Shown: piece after piece, positions 21,528 through 33,232 of the stretch | Layout of the letters: each line of letters starts with the position of its first letter | Numbering within the stretch: the first letter of the stretch is position 1 | From: Stramonita haemastoma | Lineage: Eukaryota > Mollusca > Gastropoda > Neogastropoda > Muricidae | Assembly (NCBI GenBank): GCA_030674155.1 | Contig: CM060318.1 | Span: 67,831,221 to 67,895,220 of the forward strand | DNA: 64,000 nt | Reading direction: 5' to 3' | Position numbers and translations under genes: made by a program | The notes under the pieces: generated by a model | Told to the model about the DNA's origin: nothing | Database searches by the model: none | The model's input: only the letters and a program-made list of their open reading frames with translations

Positions 21528-21853
21528 GATGGGATAGCCTTGTGGTCAGAACATTGCGCTGGCAATTTGACGACCTGAGTTCGATTCCAGTTGGAGGGGA
21601 TTTTTCCCCTGGAGTTAACATCATTGCTGACTCCACTCTCCCCAAAAGTCTTTCGGGTGAGACTGTAAACTGAGGCTCCGTGTGCAAATGCATGCAGAAC
21701 ATCTTGTGCACACGTTAAATCCTGCTACGCTTTTTGTAAGAGTAGGCCATAGTGTGCCGGGGGAACAGAGGACAATATTTACAAAAATGCATACACACGG
21801 GGACTGGATGAAAAAAAGCACATGAGTGCTTATTCCATTATCCTTGATATAAA
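21528..21853 (+). mobile_element. SINE-B, full-length copy
   Basis: It starts with a tRNA-like head, ATGGGATAGCCTTGTGGTCA (A box) and GAGTTCGATTCCAGTT (B box). The body follows: GAGTTAACATCATTGCTGAC, CAAAAGTCTTTCGGGTGA, CATGCAGAACATCTTG, TTTGTAAGAGTAGGCCAT, TGCATACACACGGGGACTGG and a short hairpin-like AAGCACATGAGTGCTT. It ends ATTATCCTTGATATAAAAG. It is about 325 bp long and is the best + strand reference copy in the window. Confidence 0.92.
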
Positions 21854-21889
21854 AGGGTATTAATGAACACATGGTTGAACCAGTGGCTG

Positions 21890-21985
21890 TAACTTTTTTC
21901 CCCTGTTCTGAGGTTCACCAATACTGAGATTTTGCATATGCGGCCGTTTTTGCCCACCATAAAGGTAGCTGGATTCCAGCTTTGG
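21890..21985 (-). mobile_element. SINE-A 3' fragment, minus orientation
   Basis: The + strand carries the reverse of the SINE-A end: GAGGTTCACCAATACTGAGA, GCATATGCGGCCGTTTTTG and CCCACCATAAAGGTAGCTG. It follows the SINE-B copy by about 40 bp. Confidence 0.8.
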
Positions 21986-22093
21986 AAATGTACAATAACT
22001 ATGATGAAAGTAATGTAATGATGATAGGGAAAGGTGATGAACAGCCAGACGTGACCGATGGTAACTGTTGCTGATGACAGAGTGTGATTACAG

Positions 22094-22140
22094 GTATGAA
22101 GAGGAGGACCGGGACATTGCACAGATGTTGCAGAAAAAAG
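22094..22140 (+). CDS. MICALL: MICAL-like protein, fifth bMERB exon
   Basis: A short exon coding YEEEDRDIAQMLQKK, with the split Arg codon completed from the previous exon and a split Gly codon passed to the next. The E-E-D-x-x-[IL]-x-x-[ML]-L-x-x-K pattern closes the bMERB domain in MICALL proteins. The acceptor is GATTACAG and the donor GTAACA. Confidence 0.9.
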
Positions 22141-22579
22141 GTAACATATTTGTCTGTCTGTGTTGCTTAAAAAAATTTTTTTTTTTAGCAAGCATACATA
22201 AAGTACCAAGTTTTTACATTTTGTTAAAGGTCCAAAATATATATTTTCTGAAGTGTTCAATTTTTGGCATATTCTCTGGATCTAGTCATAAGACTTTTAG
22301 CATATTTTTGCTAGTAGTTACACAAAGAAATTCAAAGGAAACCTTTTTTTGCACTGTAGTTTAGTTTCCTGCATTGAAAGCAGTTATGTGTGTTTGAGAG
22401 ACTGGTTTTATTGTGAGCTATAAACAAGGTCTATCTGACTCAGTGTACCTGTGCCAGACAGATTGTAACATTAGTGACATAGTGATATTGCTGTATGATA
22501 TATGTATATATATATATATATTGTTCTTAACTAGAGCTCTGATATACTTTATGGTGACATTTTTGCCCACATTAAAGTA

Positions 22580-22800
22580 GAGTTGTATTTCGTTTTGAGG
22601 ATAATGTTAAAACAACACCCGTGTGCATGTTTTTTGTTTTTTTGTCATCCGCTCTTACTAGTCACATGGCCTATGTTCTAAGGCAGAATGGGTTTTAATG
22701 TGAGCACAAGAAGTTTTGCATGTGTTCATGCATGGGGCCTCGGTTTATAGATTCTTTCAAAGGGCTTTCAAGGGGGTGGAGTTGGTATGATGTTAACTCT
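22580..22800 (-). mobile_element. SINE-B, diverged, minus orientation
   Basis: The + strand shows TTTTGAGGATAATG, TCATCCGCTCTTACTAGTCACATGGCC-like spacing, GTGAGCACAAGAAGTTTTGC and GGGGCCTCGGTTTATAG, ending GATGTTAACTCTAGAG. The order agrees with SINE-B in reverse; identity is lower than for other copies. Confidence 0.65.
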
Positions 22801-22837
22801 AGAGGACAAATCCATTGAAGGGACTCTTTGAGGTGGT

Positions 22838-22843
22838 TCACAA

Positions 22844-22899
<56 letters not shown>

Positions 22900-23080
22900 C
22901 ACACACAACATACACACACACACACAACACAACACACACACACACACACTCACACACACCTACACTCACCCCCCCCTCCGACACACACAACACCACCACA
23001 CACACACCACACACACACACACAACACACACACACACAACAACTTACTTAACACACCTCACACACAACATCACACACACA

Positions 23081-23111
<31 letters not shown>

Positions 23112-23245
23112 ATAACACTAACACATAACAAAACACCACACACACACACACTTACGCTAACACACACACACCCTTACGCTAACACACACACACACTTATG
23201 CTCACACACACACAGCACACACACACACACACACACATTTTATTG
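22838..23245. repeat. Long imperfect (CA)n array
   Basis: About 400 bases of CA repeat with AACA, TCACA and CCACA interruptions and two CTTACGCTAACA-type inserts near 23150-23190. The interruptions could be true variation or sequencing error. Confidence 0.9.
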
Positions 23246-23504
23246 GCAGACTGCATGATTTTGTTCAATTCATATATCTTTTTCTCTTTCTTTTAAAATC
23301 CATTTTTTGTTTTGTTTTCAACCCCCTCACTGCCCTTTTCTTTTCACCTCTCTCTTTCCATTAGGAATGCTTGTTTTTTTTCATCGTCTCTTTCACTGTC
23401 CCTCCTTTGCCAGTCTCTGTCAGATAGTCTGTCAATCTGTTTTTATCTTGCACTTCACACCTCACCCCTTTTTTTTCATTTTCTGTGTTTCTTTAAGTCA
23501 GCAT

Positions 23505-23506
<2 letters not shown>

Positions 23507-23535
<29 letters not shown>

Positions 23536-23638
23536 ACACAAACACAAACACACACACAAAACACACACATGCATACGTGCGCACGCGTGCGCGCACACAC
23601 ACACACAAGACACAGACACAGACACAGACACACACACA

Positions 23639-23666
<28 letters not shown>
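23507..23666. repeat. (CA)n with CGCGCG core
   Basis: CA repeats flank a GCGCACGCGTGCGCGCAC segment at 23579-23597. This is an alternating purine-pyrimidine tract with Z-DNA potential. It runs directly into SINE-B. Confidence 0.9.
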
Positions 23667-23670
<4 letters not shown>

Positions 23671-23870
23671 CGGATGAGACTGTAAACCAAGGCCCCGTGT
23701 ACGAACGCACGCAGAACATCTTGCGCACATGTTAAATCTGTTCCACTTTCGTAAGAGTAGGCCATCGTGTGCGGTGGGAACAGATGACATTTACAAAACT
23801 GCATACACACGGGGACTTGATGTTAAAAAGCACAAGAGTGCTTATTCCATTATCTCGATACAAAAGAATA
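23667..23870 (+). mobile_element. SINE-B 3' half, + orientation
   Basis: It begins inside the element at TTCGGATGAGACTGTAAACC, immediately after the CA array, and continues to the TATCTCGATACAAAAGAATA end with an A/T-rich tail. The match to 43180-43395 is close. The break is in the same central region as in 13428-13673. Confidence 0.9.
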
Positions 23871-24114
23871 AATCAAATAAATCAAATCAAACACACACAC
23901 ACACACACACACAATTGAAGACAGCAAATTTTCTGAAAACACACTCTTGTTCGTAAAAGCATAGTGCTGCCAAGGAATCAAAACCTTAATTTAAACCATG
24001 GAATAAATAATGTTTATAAAATGTTCATCGAGAGCAAGAAAGATTGCGAATACTATTTTTGCTATCAAAATACTATTTGGGCCTTCCAAATACTATTTTT
24101 CATTTGCTGAAGGG

Positions 24115-24235
24115 GGCAGTCTGGTCTACTCTTCTGAAAGGCAGAACGGGTTCTTAATGTGTACGCAATATGTTTTATGTGCACTTGCACACAGGGCCTC
24201 AGTTGAGAGTTACATCTGAAGGACTGAATATTGGT
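24115..24235 (-). mobile_element. SINE-B fragment, minus orientation, diverged
   Basis: The + strand has CTACTCTTCTGAAAGGCAGA, GTACGCAATATGTTTTATGT and TTGCACACAGGGCCTCAGTT, the reversed middle of SINE-B. Confidence 0.6.
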
Positions 24236-24379
24236 ATTGATACTGGTTCTACCTGTTCATTATTGAATACTTTGGGGATATTAGCGCTGATCTGATGCTC
24301 ATACTGAATGTTCACTGTTGAATACTTTTGTGATATGTGTACGGTTACTGGTGCTAAATGTTCACATTCCTCTGCACAG

Positions 24380-24450
24380 GTTTCATGAAAGATGACAGCT
24401 CCCCTGAAGTGAAGGAGAAGAGCAGAGGAGCCAAGAGTACACGGAAACAG
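24380..24450 (+). CDS. MICALL: MICAL-like protein, last recognised exon (post-bMERB tail)
   Basis: It completes the split Gly codon and codes FMKDDSSPEVKEKSRGAKST followed by RKQ: a short charged tail after the coiled coil, as in many MICALL proteins. Two endings are possible. If GTGGGC at 24451 is a donor, a further exon lies downstream and has not been found. If it is not used, the frame reads on for nine codons and stops at a TGA at about 24475, inside the first unit of the minisatellite that starts here; this would be the C-terminus with the minisatellite in the 3' UTR. GTGGGC is a weak donor, so I keep both options open. Confidence 0.8.
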
Positions 24451-24452
24451 GT

Positions 24453-24922
24453 GGGCTCTTCTATGTTCTATGCCTGAACCAACCCGGGGTACAAATTCTG
24501 GGGTCTTCTATGCCTGAACCAACCCGGTACCAATTCTGGCTCTTCTACGCCTGAACCAACCCGGTAACCAATCTGGGCTCTCTATGCCTGAACCAACCGG
24601 GTACAATTCTGGGCTCTTCTATGTTCTACGCCTGAACCAACCGGTACAAATTCTGGCTCTTCTATTTCTAGCCTGAACCAACCTGGGTACAAATTCTGGG
24701 CTCTTCTATTTCTACGCCTGAACCACCTGGGTCAAATTCTGGCTCTTCTATGTTTACGCCTGAACCAACTGGGTACAAATTCTGGGCTCTTCTATGTTCT
24801 ACGCCTGAACCAACCCGGGGTACCAATTCTGGGCTCTTCTATGTTCTACCCTGAACCAACCTGGGGTACAAATTCTGGGCTCTTCTATGTTCTACGCCTG
24901 AACCAACCTGGGGTAGAAATTC
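24453..24922. repeat. Minisatellite, about 47-bp unit, 11 copies
   Basis: Eleven head-to-tail copies of a unit made of GGGCTCTTCTATGTTCTACG, CCTGAACCAACCTGGGGTAC and AAATTCT. Copies differ chiefly by loss of single bases in short runs (CCCGGGG, CCGGG, CCGG; TATGTTC, TATTTC) and by loss of the TTCTACG block in three copies. The array starts at the last base of the MICALL exon. Confidence 0.95.
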
Positions 24923-25638
24923 ACCAACCTGTCCACACTTCTCTATCTACAGATCCTGCACAGCTCCACACACTCTGGACTTTTTTCAGTTCCCCGCTTT
25001 TCTGCTGTGATTTTTCTCTGGCTGCTGTCTCCATGTGTGTGGCCTTCGTGTATGACTGGCTGTGTCCTGGTGCTGTTTCTTTTTTTGGCTGTGAGTGAAT
25101 CAGCTCTTGGAGGTTTTTACCACTGGGGTTCCAGCACCATGAGGAGAGCATGCAGTGCTCGGCTGCTGTTTAGCTCCTTTTTAGAGGAGACCCTGCCCTG
25201 CTCTTGCAGAGTGGTGGCAGTTTTACAAGTGTGTTTGTTTTACCTCCACACTGTGGTACCTTTTTGCTGTTGATTTAAAACTATGACTGTGACTTACTGA
25301 ACCAAACCAAAGAGCTGAAATTAAATCCATGTTAATATGTATCCTGGACGTGATACAGAAATGATGGTTGCCTTGAGGTGAACAAATTGAGAGTATTTGT
25401 CAGAGTTTAGGGGTTTTTTTGTTTTTGTTTTTTTGTTTTTTTTTGTTCCAATACGTTATTAGTGCTTAATTTATGTAAGCGTGCGAGTGAGCGGGACATT
25501 TTGTTTGTTTTGTATTTCTGTGTTCCACCACCCCCACCCCCCATCCTTACCGTTTTGTTGTTGTTAACTTGGTTTGAACAAGAAGACTGCTGAGTGAGTA
25601 AAGCACAGTTTTAATCTGAGATTTAATACTTTTTCTGA

Positions 25639-25687
25639 GATGACAGCTCCGATATGGCCTCTATGGTCAGCAGGGCTATGAACAACA
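25639..25687. other. Conserved 49-bp segment shared with 52943-52991
   Basis: TGACAGCTCCGATATGGCCT and onward matches the segment at 52943 at about 40 of 49 positions without gaps. On the minus strand both can be read as a peptide containing V-V-[YH]-S-P-A-D-H-[KR]-G. The family is not recognised. Confidence 0.5.
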
Positions 25688-26509
25688 TGATTGCATTGGA
25701 TTGGTGTAAAGATGGAATGGAAACTTTATTTTGTTTAGTTTTTTGTTTCTGTGTTGTGCACTTGGTGTATTTTCAGCTGAAGTGGGTAAACGGAACATTT
25801 GTTTTGTCTGTGTGATTCTCTCCCACTTGCAGGAAAATGAGCATGTTCTGCTGGTTACTCTGTGATCCCATGTAAGAAATCTGTCACTAGGCATCTGTAT
25901 TTCGTCATACATATCACTGTTCTGGATTTGACTTTAGAAAACTTTTTTCTGCTCTACAGATATGATCTGAGTGCCTTGCTGGTGGTGTTGAACCTGTAGC
26001 TAACCTCACCAGGGGTTTACCAGTTCCTGTCGTTGTGATGAAAAGCGAATTTACAATCTCTTTGATAAAGGCTTGGTCCTCAGAAGGTTTGCAGGCAGAT
26101 GTAAAATATGTATCCAGACTATGGCGCCACTGACATGAATTCTATCTTAAAGTGTTTTTCATGGTCCTGCTTACTTTACTTTCTCATGTCCATAAAACTG
26201 CTAGGGGTGCGCTTATTCCGGTTTGTGATTCTGTGTAGAAGTTCATTTGATCAATTTTTTTGTCCTGTTTTGTTTGTTACAGTATAGCAGGCCGTTGTGC
26301 TAAAACATACAAGAGTGTAGGTCTTTTACAATTATTTTTGGTAACTATTTCTTTAGGTGCTTTTTTGCATTAGGATGAACCGAGTCATCAACATTTTCAT
26401 CTGCTGTGTGAAGATACTCACAGTGCATTGAACATTTCACTGCAAGTAACAGACTACTAGTGCTCAGCTTCTCTGCAGAGTACACAGAAAACCAGAACAA
26501 ACCTTTTTG

Positions 26510-26615
26510 TTGTTCCTTGGCTAGAGCTCTGAGGTTGACAAAGATGAGATTTTGGGTCTGCCACTTTTTGCCCACCACGAAGGTAGCTGCATTCCAACAC
26601 CCGGGATTAGCATAG
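26510..26615 (-). mobile_element. SINE-A 3' fragment, minus orientation
   Basis: The + strand shows TGTTCCTTGGCTAGAGCTCT, GAGGTTGACAAAGATGAGAT and GCCCACCACGAAGGTAGCTG, the reverse of the SINE-A end. Confidence 0.8.
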
Positions 26616-27545
26616 AAATAAGACAGAGAGTCTGTCAAAGGTGTGACTTTAATCCTGCAAACCTTTGCCTTGGTGGGGATGCAGTTCATCGCAGCTTGTT
26701 CTGCATCCCTCTCCAGCCTGCCCTCTTCAGCCAAAGGTCTGCATACATACTGTGATATGTTAATGGCAGTGTGTCAGGGCTGACTGAGGGCAGAGACAGC
26801 AGGGAGGGGTGACTGAAAGTGTGCCACAGCCATGGGGAGGAGATATTATGGCCAAAAGCATGGTGCCTGCACATTTCATTCCATGTTCACTCAGGAGCAT
26901 TGTCATTTTGTGGCCAGTGTGACCTGGTAAGATAGTGTAGGAACTGAGTTGCTCCTTTGAAACATTTTTTAATCAAGTTTGAGATGAATAATCATAAGGA
27001 GATAAATTTTCATATAAGATTTTTAATGGCTTTTTAAAAAACCTATCAGTAGCTGAATAAAAGAAGACAAATTTGCATATTCAATGATTTTTTTTTTTTT
27101 ATATAGCTTAAAAATTTTTTTTTATCAGGAGATGAATAATGATAGATGAATTTTCATGTTCAAAGATTTTAAATGATTCTTCATTTCCAGAAGTGCTCAT
27201 CCATTACTCCAGTATTATGCTAATGGTTCCAAAGCCCCAAATCTGCCCCCAACCCCTTTCCTGCTTCCATCATTTTTGTGTCTAGGAGTTTCTCTGTGCA
27301 CCTTCATAAAATGAAAGTTATGTTTTCTACGAGAAGGGTATTGTGGAGGACAGTGTTTATTCACTGTATGATTCTATTGGTGCATGTTTTTGTATGACTT
27401 TGTTCTGTTTATTCAGTGAGCATTTTTTTTGGTATGTGTTTGTAAATATGATTTTGTTGTTGTTTTTTTAGGTGTTTCCTTGTGAAGTGGGTATAGTTAT
27501 TGTTATAAATGTTAAGTTTTCTGAGTGCTTAAGATGTTTGCTGGC

Positions 27546-27547
<2 letters not shown>

Positions 27548-27619
<72 letters not shown>
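27548..27619. repeat. (TG)n microsatellite
   Basis: An uninterrupted TG repeat followed by (TTG)5. Confidence 0.95.
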
Positions 27620-27620
<1 letters not shown>

Positions 27621-29027
27621 GTTGTTGTTGTTTTGTGTGTCTGTGGAGTGTAGTGTGTTGTTGCTGTTGTTTGCAAAGACAGCCATAAATCAACTGCCTT
27701 CAGATCAACTGGTATGTAAAATACTTTGACACATTCCATTGTAAAATGCTGTGACATGTCACTGGTGCTTCATGATTTCATGGAAAAACTATTTTACTCG
27801 GTGTTTCTGTGTCTGTGATGTTGTTGGCCCTTAATCCTTATCTGGCGCCCAACATTTTATGATAAAAATACCCTCCCCTCTGCAAACTTTGTTTTTAAGG
27901 ACATTTTTAAAATGCAGTATTTGGATTGTGGACCACATCTGACAAAAACATGCCATTTTTATTCTTGTGGCTGCAAATAATGCCCAGCAAAACATATCAT
28001 GTGTGCGTACCACTCTGACAGTTGGTTTTTTTTCTCTAGTTTTATGTTTCCTTTGCCTCAAAGTGTCTGAGAAGGGGCTCATTTCACAACTTGTTGATGT
28101 GAATAGGAGCTGGAAATATTGATGAATATTCGCAGTGTCTGTTTTCTACGTAGCCCCCTGCACTGTGTTCTCAGGCTTTGAGGTAAAGGATGGACCACCT
28201 TGCTTTTCACCCCAGAGAAAGTTGAAAGTTTTTAAAAAATATGGTATGTCAAGTAAAGAAAGATTTTTTTTTTTCACCAAATAGAAAAGGAAATTGGAGG
28301 TTTATAGCATTTGTGCTTCTATCTCATAATATTGCCAGTTTATGTGCATGTGATTTGTTTTAGAATTTATTGGGGTTTTTTGTTTTTTTTAATCCACCTG
28401 CATCCACTTTTTGTTGGACTCAATGCCTTTGATAATACTTGAATCTGTAACTGACATAATGCCATGTATATTGCATTGAAGATGTGCTTCTTGCGGGGTT
28501 TTGTTAGGTTTTTTTCCATTCATAGATGTCTTGGAATGTCTGTTTTTTGTTGGAAGTCTGTGGGCTTTCTTTTTTTGTCATTGCTTTTTTTTGTGCTGAT
28601 CATAAGAAAATGATGAGAATGTGCAGGGGAAGTTGTGTGTGCTAAACCATGGGTAGTTATGAGTTTTCTTTGTGAGTTGAGACTCAGAAGTACTTAACCT
28701 GCTCAACCCTTATTCAGACACAGTGCATTCACTTAGACATGTATCATCATCCTCATTGTCATCAACATCATCATTGCCATCATAACATCATCAGGTATTT
28801 ATTTTTGTGGTATATTGAAGCTGCAAGTCAAAGAAGACAATGTTGGAAAGAATCCAGCTTCACTGAAAAATCAAAATTTGAAGAACAAACAAAAAGGAAG
28901 ATCAAATCTAATCAGAAAAGTTACTGTAAACCATCAAGGGTAAAGACAGAGAGGACATGCAGAGAGAGACACGTACAAATATATAAGCAAGCATTTCAAG
29001 CAAACACACACATGGCGCACATGCACA

Positions 29028-29062
<35 letters not shown>

Positions 29063-29260
29063 TGCATTTACACTTTGACACAAAAAAGATAATGGGTTTA
29101 AGTGTGTTTGGGGGGGTGGTCAACATTTTAAAAATCAACACTTAATTAAAAAATTTTATTGAAATATTTTATCTTTAATGATGAAAAGACCAGTAAAAAT
29201 GCTTTGTATATTGCTATATTGTAATGGTACGTCTGACTTATATTTTAAGATTTTATTTGC

Positions 29261-29261
29261 T

Positions 29262-29351
<90 letters not shown>
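29261..29351. repeat. (CT)n microsatellite
   Basis: CT repeat with three extra-C interruptions. Confidence 0.95.
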
Positions 29352-29801
29352 ATTTTTAATAGTATTGTTCTACAAGGTATTAACCTTTTGCACTGGTTCT
29401 TGAATGTACGTGGTATTTTTTGAACACAAGTGGTCTAGATTATTTATCATATTTTATTGTTCTGTTCAATTATTTACTCACACACATCACACTACACACA
29501 TATCCCCACCCCCCCCCCCCAGCACACACAGAGTATATACTTAGACTGTATAGAATAAATAATCAAATGATGTGTTCAAACAAATAGTATTTCTGTACTG
29601 TAACCTAATACCATTGATGTTCAGTTAAGAAATAGTTATGCTGACATATTTAATCCCTTTTGAAGTGGGGTGTGAAAAATGAAATGAGTTTTTGTATGTG
29701 AGTGTGTGTGTGTGAGAGATTACTGCTTGTTTTAAGTATTGAGCTAATGCGGAGCATAAAAAATATGTGATCATTATCTTTCTTTGCCTACCAACCATGC
29801 C

Positions 29802-29858
<57 letters not shown>

Positions 29859-29889
29859 GAGTAGAGGATGAGAGAGAGAGAGAGAGAGA
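29802..29889. repeat. (TG)n(GA)n compound microsatellite
   Basis: A TG block is followed by GA blocks split by GAGTAGAGGAT. Confidence 0.95.
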
Positions 29890-31520
29890 ATTTTTTATCA
29901 GTGTGGCTGTTGTATATGTAAATGAAAGGTATTGCTTGTTTTTCTTTTAATACACAAAGCTTATAGATCTAGTGAATGGATTTTCAACATTTAATGCTTG
30001 AATCAGTTGCTGTTTCTTCTGCTTTAGCATTACTTATCCATTTTGTCCCCCTCCTCTTAAAAAAAGTAGTCCCCCTTCTCTTGTTTCAGTCCTTTACCTA
30101 TAAGGGGGGAGGGGTTGGCTGTTTTTGTTGTGTTTGTTTTGGTGGAGAGAGGGGGGGGGGGGGTTAAATTACAGCTGCTTTAAAAAAAAGAATTGTGCTT
30201 AGGTACACACACCAGCAAACTTCATTTGATTTGTCCAATGTGAAGAGAATAATGTGACTTGTTTGTTATTGTAAATTTTGGTACAGAGATGTTTTTTGGA
30301 AAAAAAGCGCTTTTAAAGGCTCCTACTAGCCATTCCTTTTTCCCCAGGACCCTCATACATGCACATTTACAAACGTGTGCACACACACATGCACATGCAT
30401 ATGCGCGCACACCACACTCTCACTCACTCACTCACTTACTCACACCCAAGCAGAAGTACACAGAGAAACAAATAAAGGTATTAAGCACACAGTCCACCCA
30501 AAATTCAAATAGACTTTTGCCCCATTGTTATGAAATTATACGGGCTGAGGCATAATAATGATGAAATCACAGGACAGATGGTTTTTCCTGACCAGCCCTC
30601 AGGTGTCTGCACAAGCCATTCTTTAGAATCATGCTCTGATACATGTTTGTATAATGTTATCAGCGGAGTTTGAACAACTGTCGTTTATAAAATCATATGA
30701 ATGAGGTCATAATTCTGACTTTGTGAAAGGCCCAAATGAAATTGGCAGACCAGAGTTTTTTTCTTTTCTTTTTTTTTTGTTTACATGTTTTCACTAAATT
30801 CTTAATTCTTCTCACAATTACTGTTTTGCTGTGCAGAAATCCCCATTATCAGTGGTGGGGTTTTTTTCCCAACAAAAATGTAGATTTCATACCAGAATTA
30901 CAAAAAAATACTAAAAATACAACTGAAAATAGTGTTCATGTTTCAGATGCGCTGGGCCTGACTTGTCAGGTGCTTCATGGCATTGCAACACATTTTTGCT
31001 CATATGACAGACAATAGTTATTGTCTGAACATTTGAAATTGAAGTGTTTATGTACAGCAGATGGTACCATTCATACATAGAGGAATACCTGAGCTGTGAC
31101 ATCAGCCAATATTCATTTATTTCAGCAAACATGAGTGTGTTAAGATCTCACACAGGTATGCCGTTTTTCTGCTATGTTGGTGGTGATCCATTCATATTGC
31201 ATGGGCACTGTAAGGGTTAATCTTGGAAACAATTTTTCAACTCTGGTTTCATGTGCAGTTTTCAGTAAAAGCACACACACACACACAAATTTACATGCTG
31301 TTTTAAAGTATGTGGCAGCAAGGAATTTATTTTCATAAAATGTTGCTGAATATATTTTTAGGTAGTTGTCCCACGTATGTTGATATTGATCTCCTGGTTT
31401 GTCCTGTTTCACATGCACATTGGACTGTGTGCATGAACTTTTGCACACCTATAACACACTTAAGTCACACACTCGGTACATAGTCATAGATAATCGATGC
31501 TCACCCCCCCCCCACCCCCA

Positions 31521-31556
<36 letters not shown>

Positions 31557-31930
31557 ACACAACACCACTCACTCACTCACTCACTCACTCCTCACTCCCC
31601 CCCCCCCCTCTTTATTGCAGCCATTTTATGAACTTTGGGCTTGGTTGTTGGAAAGCTAATAATCATGTTATAGTTTACTTTGTGCAATGCTGTTTCACCT
31701 GTCTCATTTTCTCAGCATCATAATTATTAATCAATGTATTACCTTGTGGGTTTCTTTTCCTTCTCTCTTTTATTTTCCCCCTTGATCTGCATGTATCTGA
31801 CACATATCAGTATGACCAAAGGGTCCTATGGGAGGATTTTAATCTTTTTGGAGGGGCCTTGTATCTATGCAGTGTAACCTGTGAACTTTGCAGATCTCTT
31901 GTCTTTCCTCTCCCTTTATCCATTTTGTCT

Positions 31931-32043
<113 letters not shown>

Positions 32044-32170
32044 ATCTACAGCTGTTAACCTTGTATACTTCTTGCCATGTCTTTCCCATTTTAACTATGT
32101 ATCTTCAATAAAAATTGATGCTGACCATGATATTGGTGTGTGTGTGTTTGTGCGTGCGTGTATGCATGCG

Positions 32171-32202
<32 letters not shown>

Positions 32203-32384
32203 GCCTGCGTGTGTGAAAAATGTTTGTGTCTGTAAAATTGTGTATGTGTGTGTGTGAGAGAGGGGTGGGGGATGGAAAAGGTGCAATTATTTGAACAAAT
32301 ACTTTTCTGTCTGTCCTCTTCCTCAACTCCAAGAGAAGTCACTGGGACACTGCACTGAAATGTTTTGCTAGTAGAGCCTGGTGG

Positions 32385-32520
32385 AGCCCAACCCTATCCA
32401 AGTAAAGGATGCATGCTGGGTACTATGTTTATGTTCCTGTAACCCACCCAACACTGACATGAATTATGCGATCCTTGATGTGCATATTAAATGTGCATGC
32501 TTATAGGGTGGGTAGGTTGA
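32385..32520 (-). mobile_element. SINE-A central fragment, minus orientation
   Basis: The + strand has GATGCATGCTGGGTACTATG, CCTGTAACCCACCCAACACTG and ATGAATTATGCGATCCTTGA, the reverse of the SINE-A centre as also seen at 58690-58790. Confidence 0.7.
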
Positions 32521-32654
32521 TCTTTGTCCGTCTGTTGCAGTTACTGCAATATTGCATTCCTTCTGTATCTTCAGCTAAACAGCATCCATGATTGACCCTG
32601 GAAGGAGTTTTAGATCATAAGTGGGGGGCTGAGTGCCAGCTTTAAACAGAATTT

Positions 32655-33110
32655 GATGGATGCTATAGCCAACTGGTTAAGATTGTTCAACTTCAATCTC
32701 ATGGGTCCATGAAGTAGTGGGTTCAAATCCTGGCGGCGTCTGTTGAATTAAGGGTAGGGATTTTTATGATCTCCCAAATCAACTTCAAGTCCCCCATCCA
32801 TTAGACCATGAGTGGTGGTCTGGGTGCTAGTCTTCCGGATAAGACAATAAAATGAGGTCCCTTGTGATACACATAATTATTTAGCGCATATAAAGGAACC
32901 CACTGCAGCATGAGAGTTGTCCCTGGCAAAATTCTGTATAAAAAAGACACTCTGACCAGGGAAACAAATACAGTTGCAGATAGGAAAAGAAAAAAAAAAT
33001 GGTGCTGCTCTTGTGATGACGCACTCTCCCCGGGGAGAGCAGCCTGAATTTCGCGCAGAGAAATCTGCCGTGACTTAAAGTAGCATGAAATGAAGTGAGA
33101 GGAGATCTAA
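32655..33110 (+). mobile_element. SINE-D, full-length copy
   Basis: The tRNA-like head shows CTATAGCCAACTGGTTAAGA (A box) and GTGGGTTCAAATCCTGG (B box). Its first 130 bp or so match the SINE-A head (GATTTTTATGATCTCCCA, TCAACTTCAAGT). The body then differs: ATGAGTGGTGGTCTGGGTGC, TTCCGGATAAGACAATAAAA, CCTGGCAAAATTCTG. The end carries CAGTTGCAGATAGGAAAAG, CTCTCCCCGGGGAGAGCAGC and GCAGAGAAATCTGCCGTGAC. About 455 bp. The palindromic CTCTCCCCGGGGAGAG could form a hairpin in RNA. Confidence 0.85.
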
Positions 33111-33142
33111 AAATGATAAGGAGATCTAAAAAGAATTTTAAA

Positions 33143-33187
33143 CACAGCACACACACACACACACATACACACGCACGCGCGCGCGCG

Positions 33188-33232
<45 letters not shown>
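33143..33232. repeat. (CA)n with (CG)n core: Z-DNA-prone tract
   Basis: CA repeats flank an alternating GCGCGCGCGCACGCGCGCGC core at about 33175-33199. Alternating purine-pyrimidine runs of this kind are known to adopt Z-DNA under supercoiling. Confidence 0.9.

Larger units (their letters stand above)
21247..22093 (+). other. Intron holding a full SINE-B and a SINE-A fragment
   Basis: It runs from GTGAGA to GTGATTACAG. About half of it is SINE sequence, listed separately. Confidence 0.75.
22141..24379 (+). other. Intron rich in CA repeats and SINE-B copies
   Basis: It runs from GTAACA to CTGCACAG. It holds a diverged SINE-B, a long imperfect CA array, a second CA array running into a SINE-B end, and a SINE-B fragment. 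The remaining sequence shows nothing recognisable apart from a short (TA)n at about 22500-22520. Confidence 0.7.
24923..27540. other. Non-coding stretch downstream of MICALL
   Basis: AT-rich sequence, possibly 3' UTR or intron. ATTAAA near 25319 and AATAAA near 27054 are weak polyadenylation candidates. A segment at 25639-25687 resembles 52943-52991 (separate entry). Short repeated AT-rich blocks (GAGATGAATAAT) occur at 26980 and 27129. I see no gene. Confidence 0.45.
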
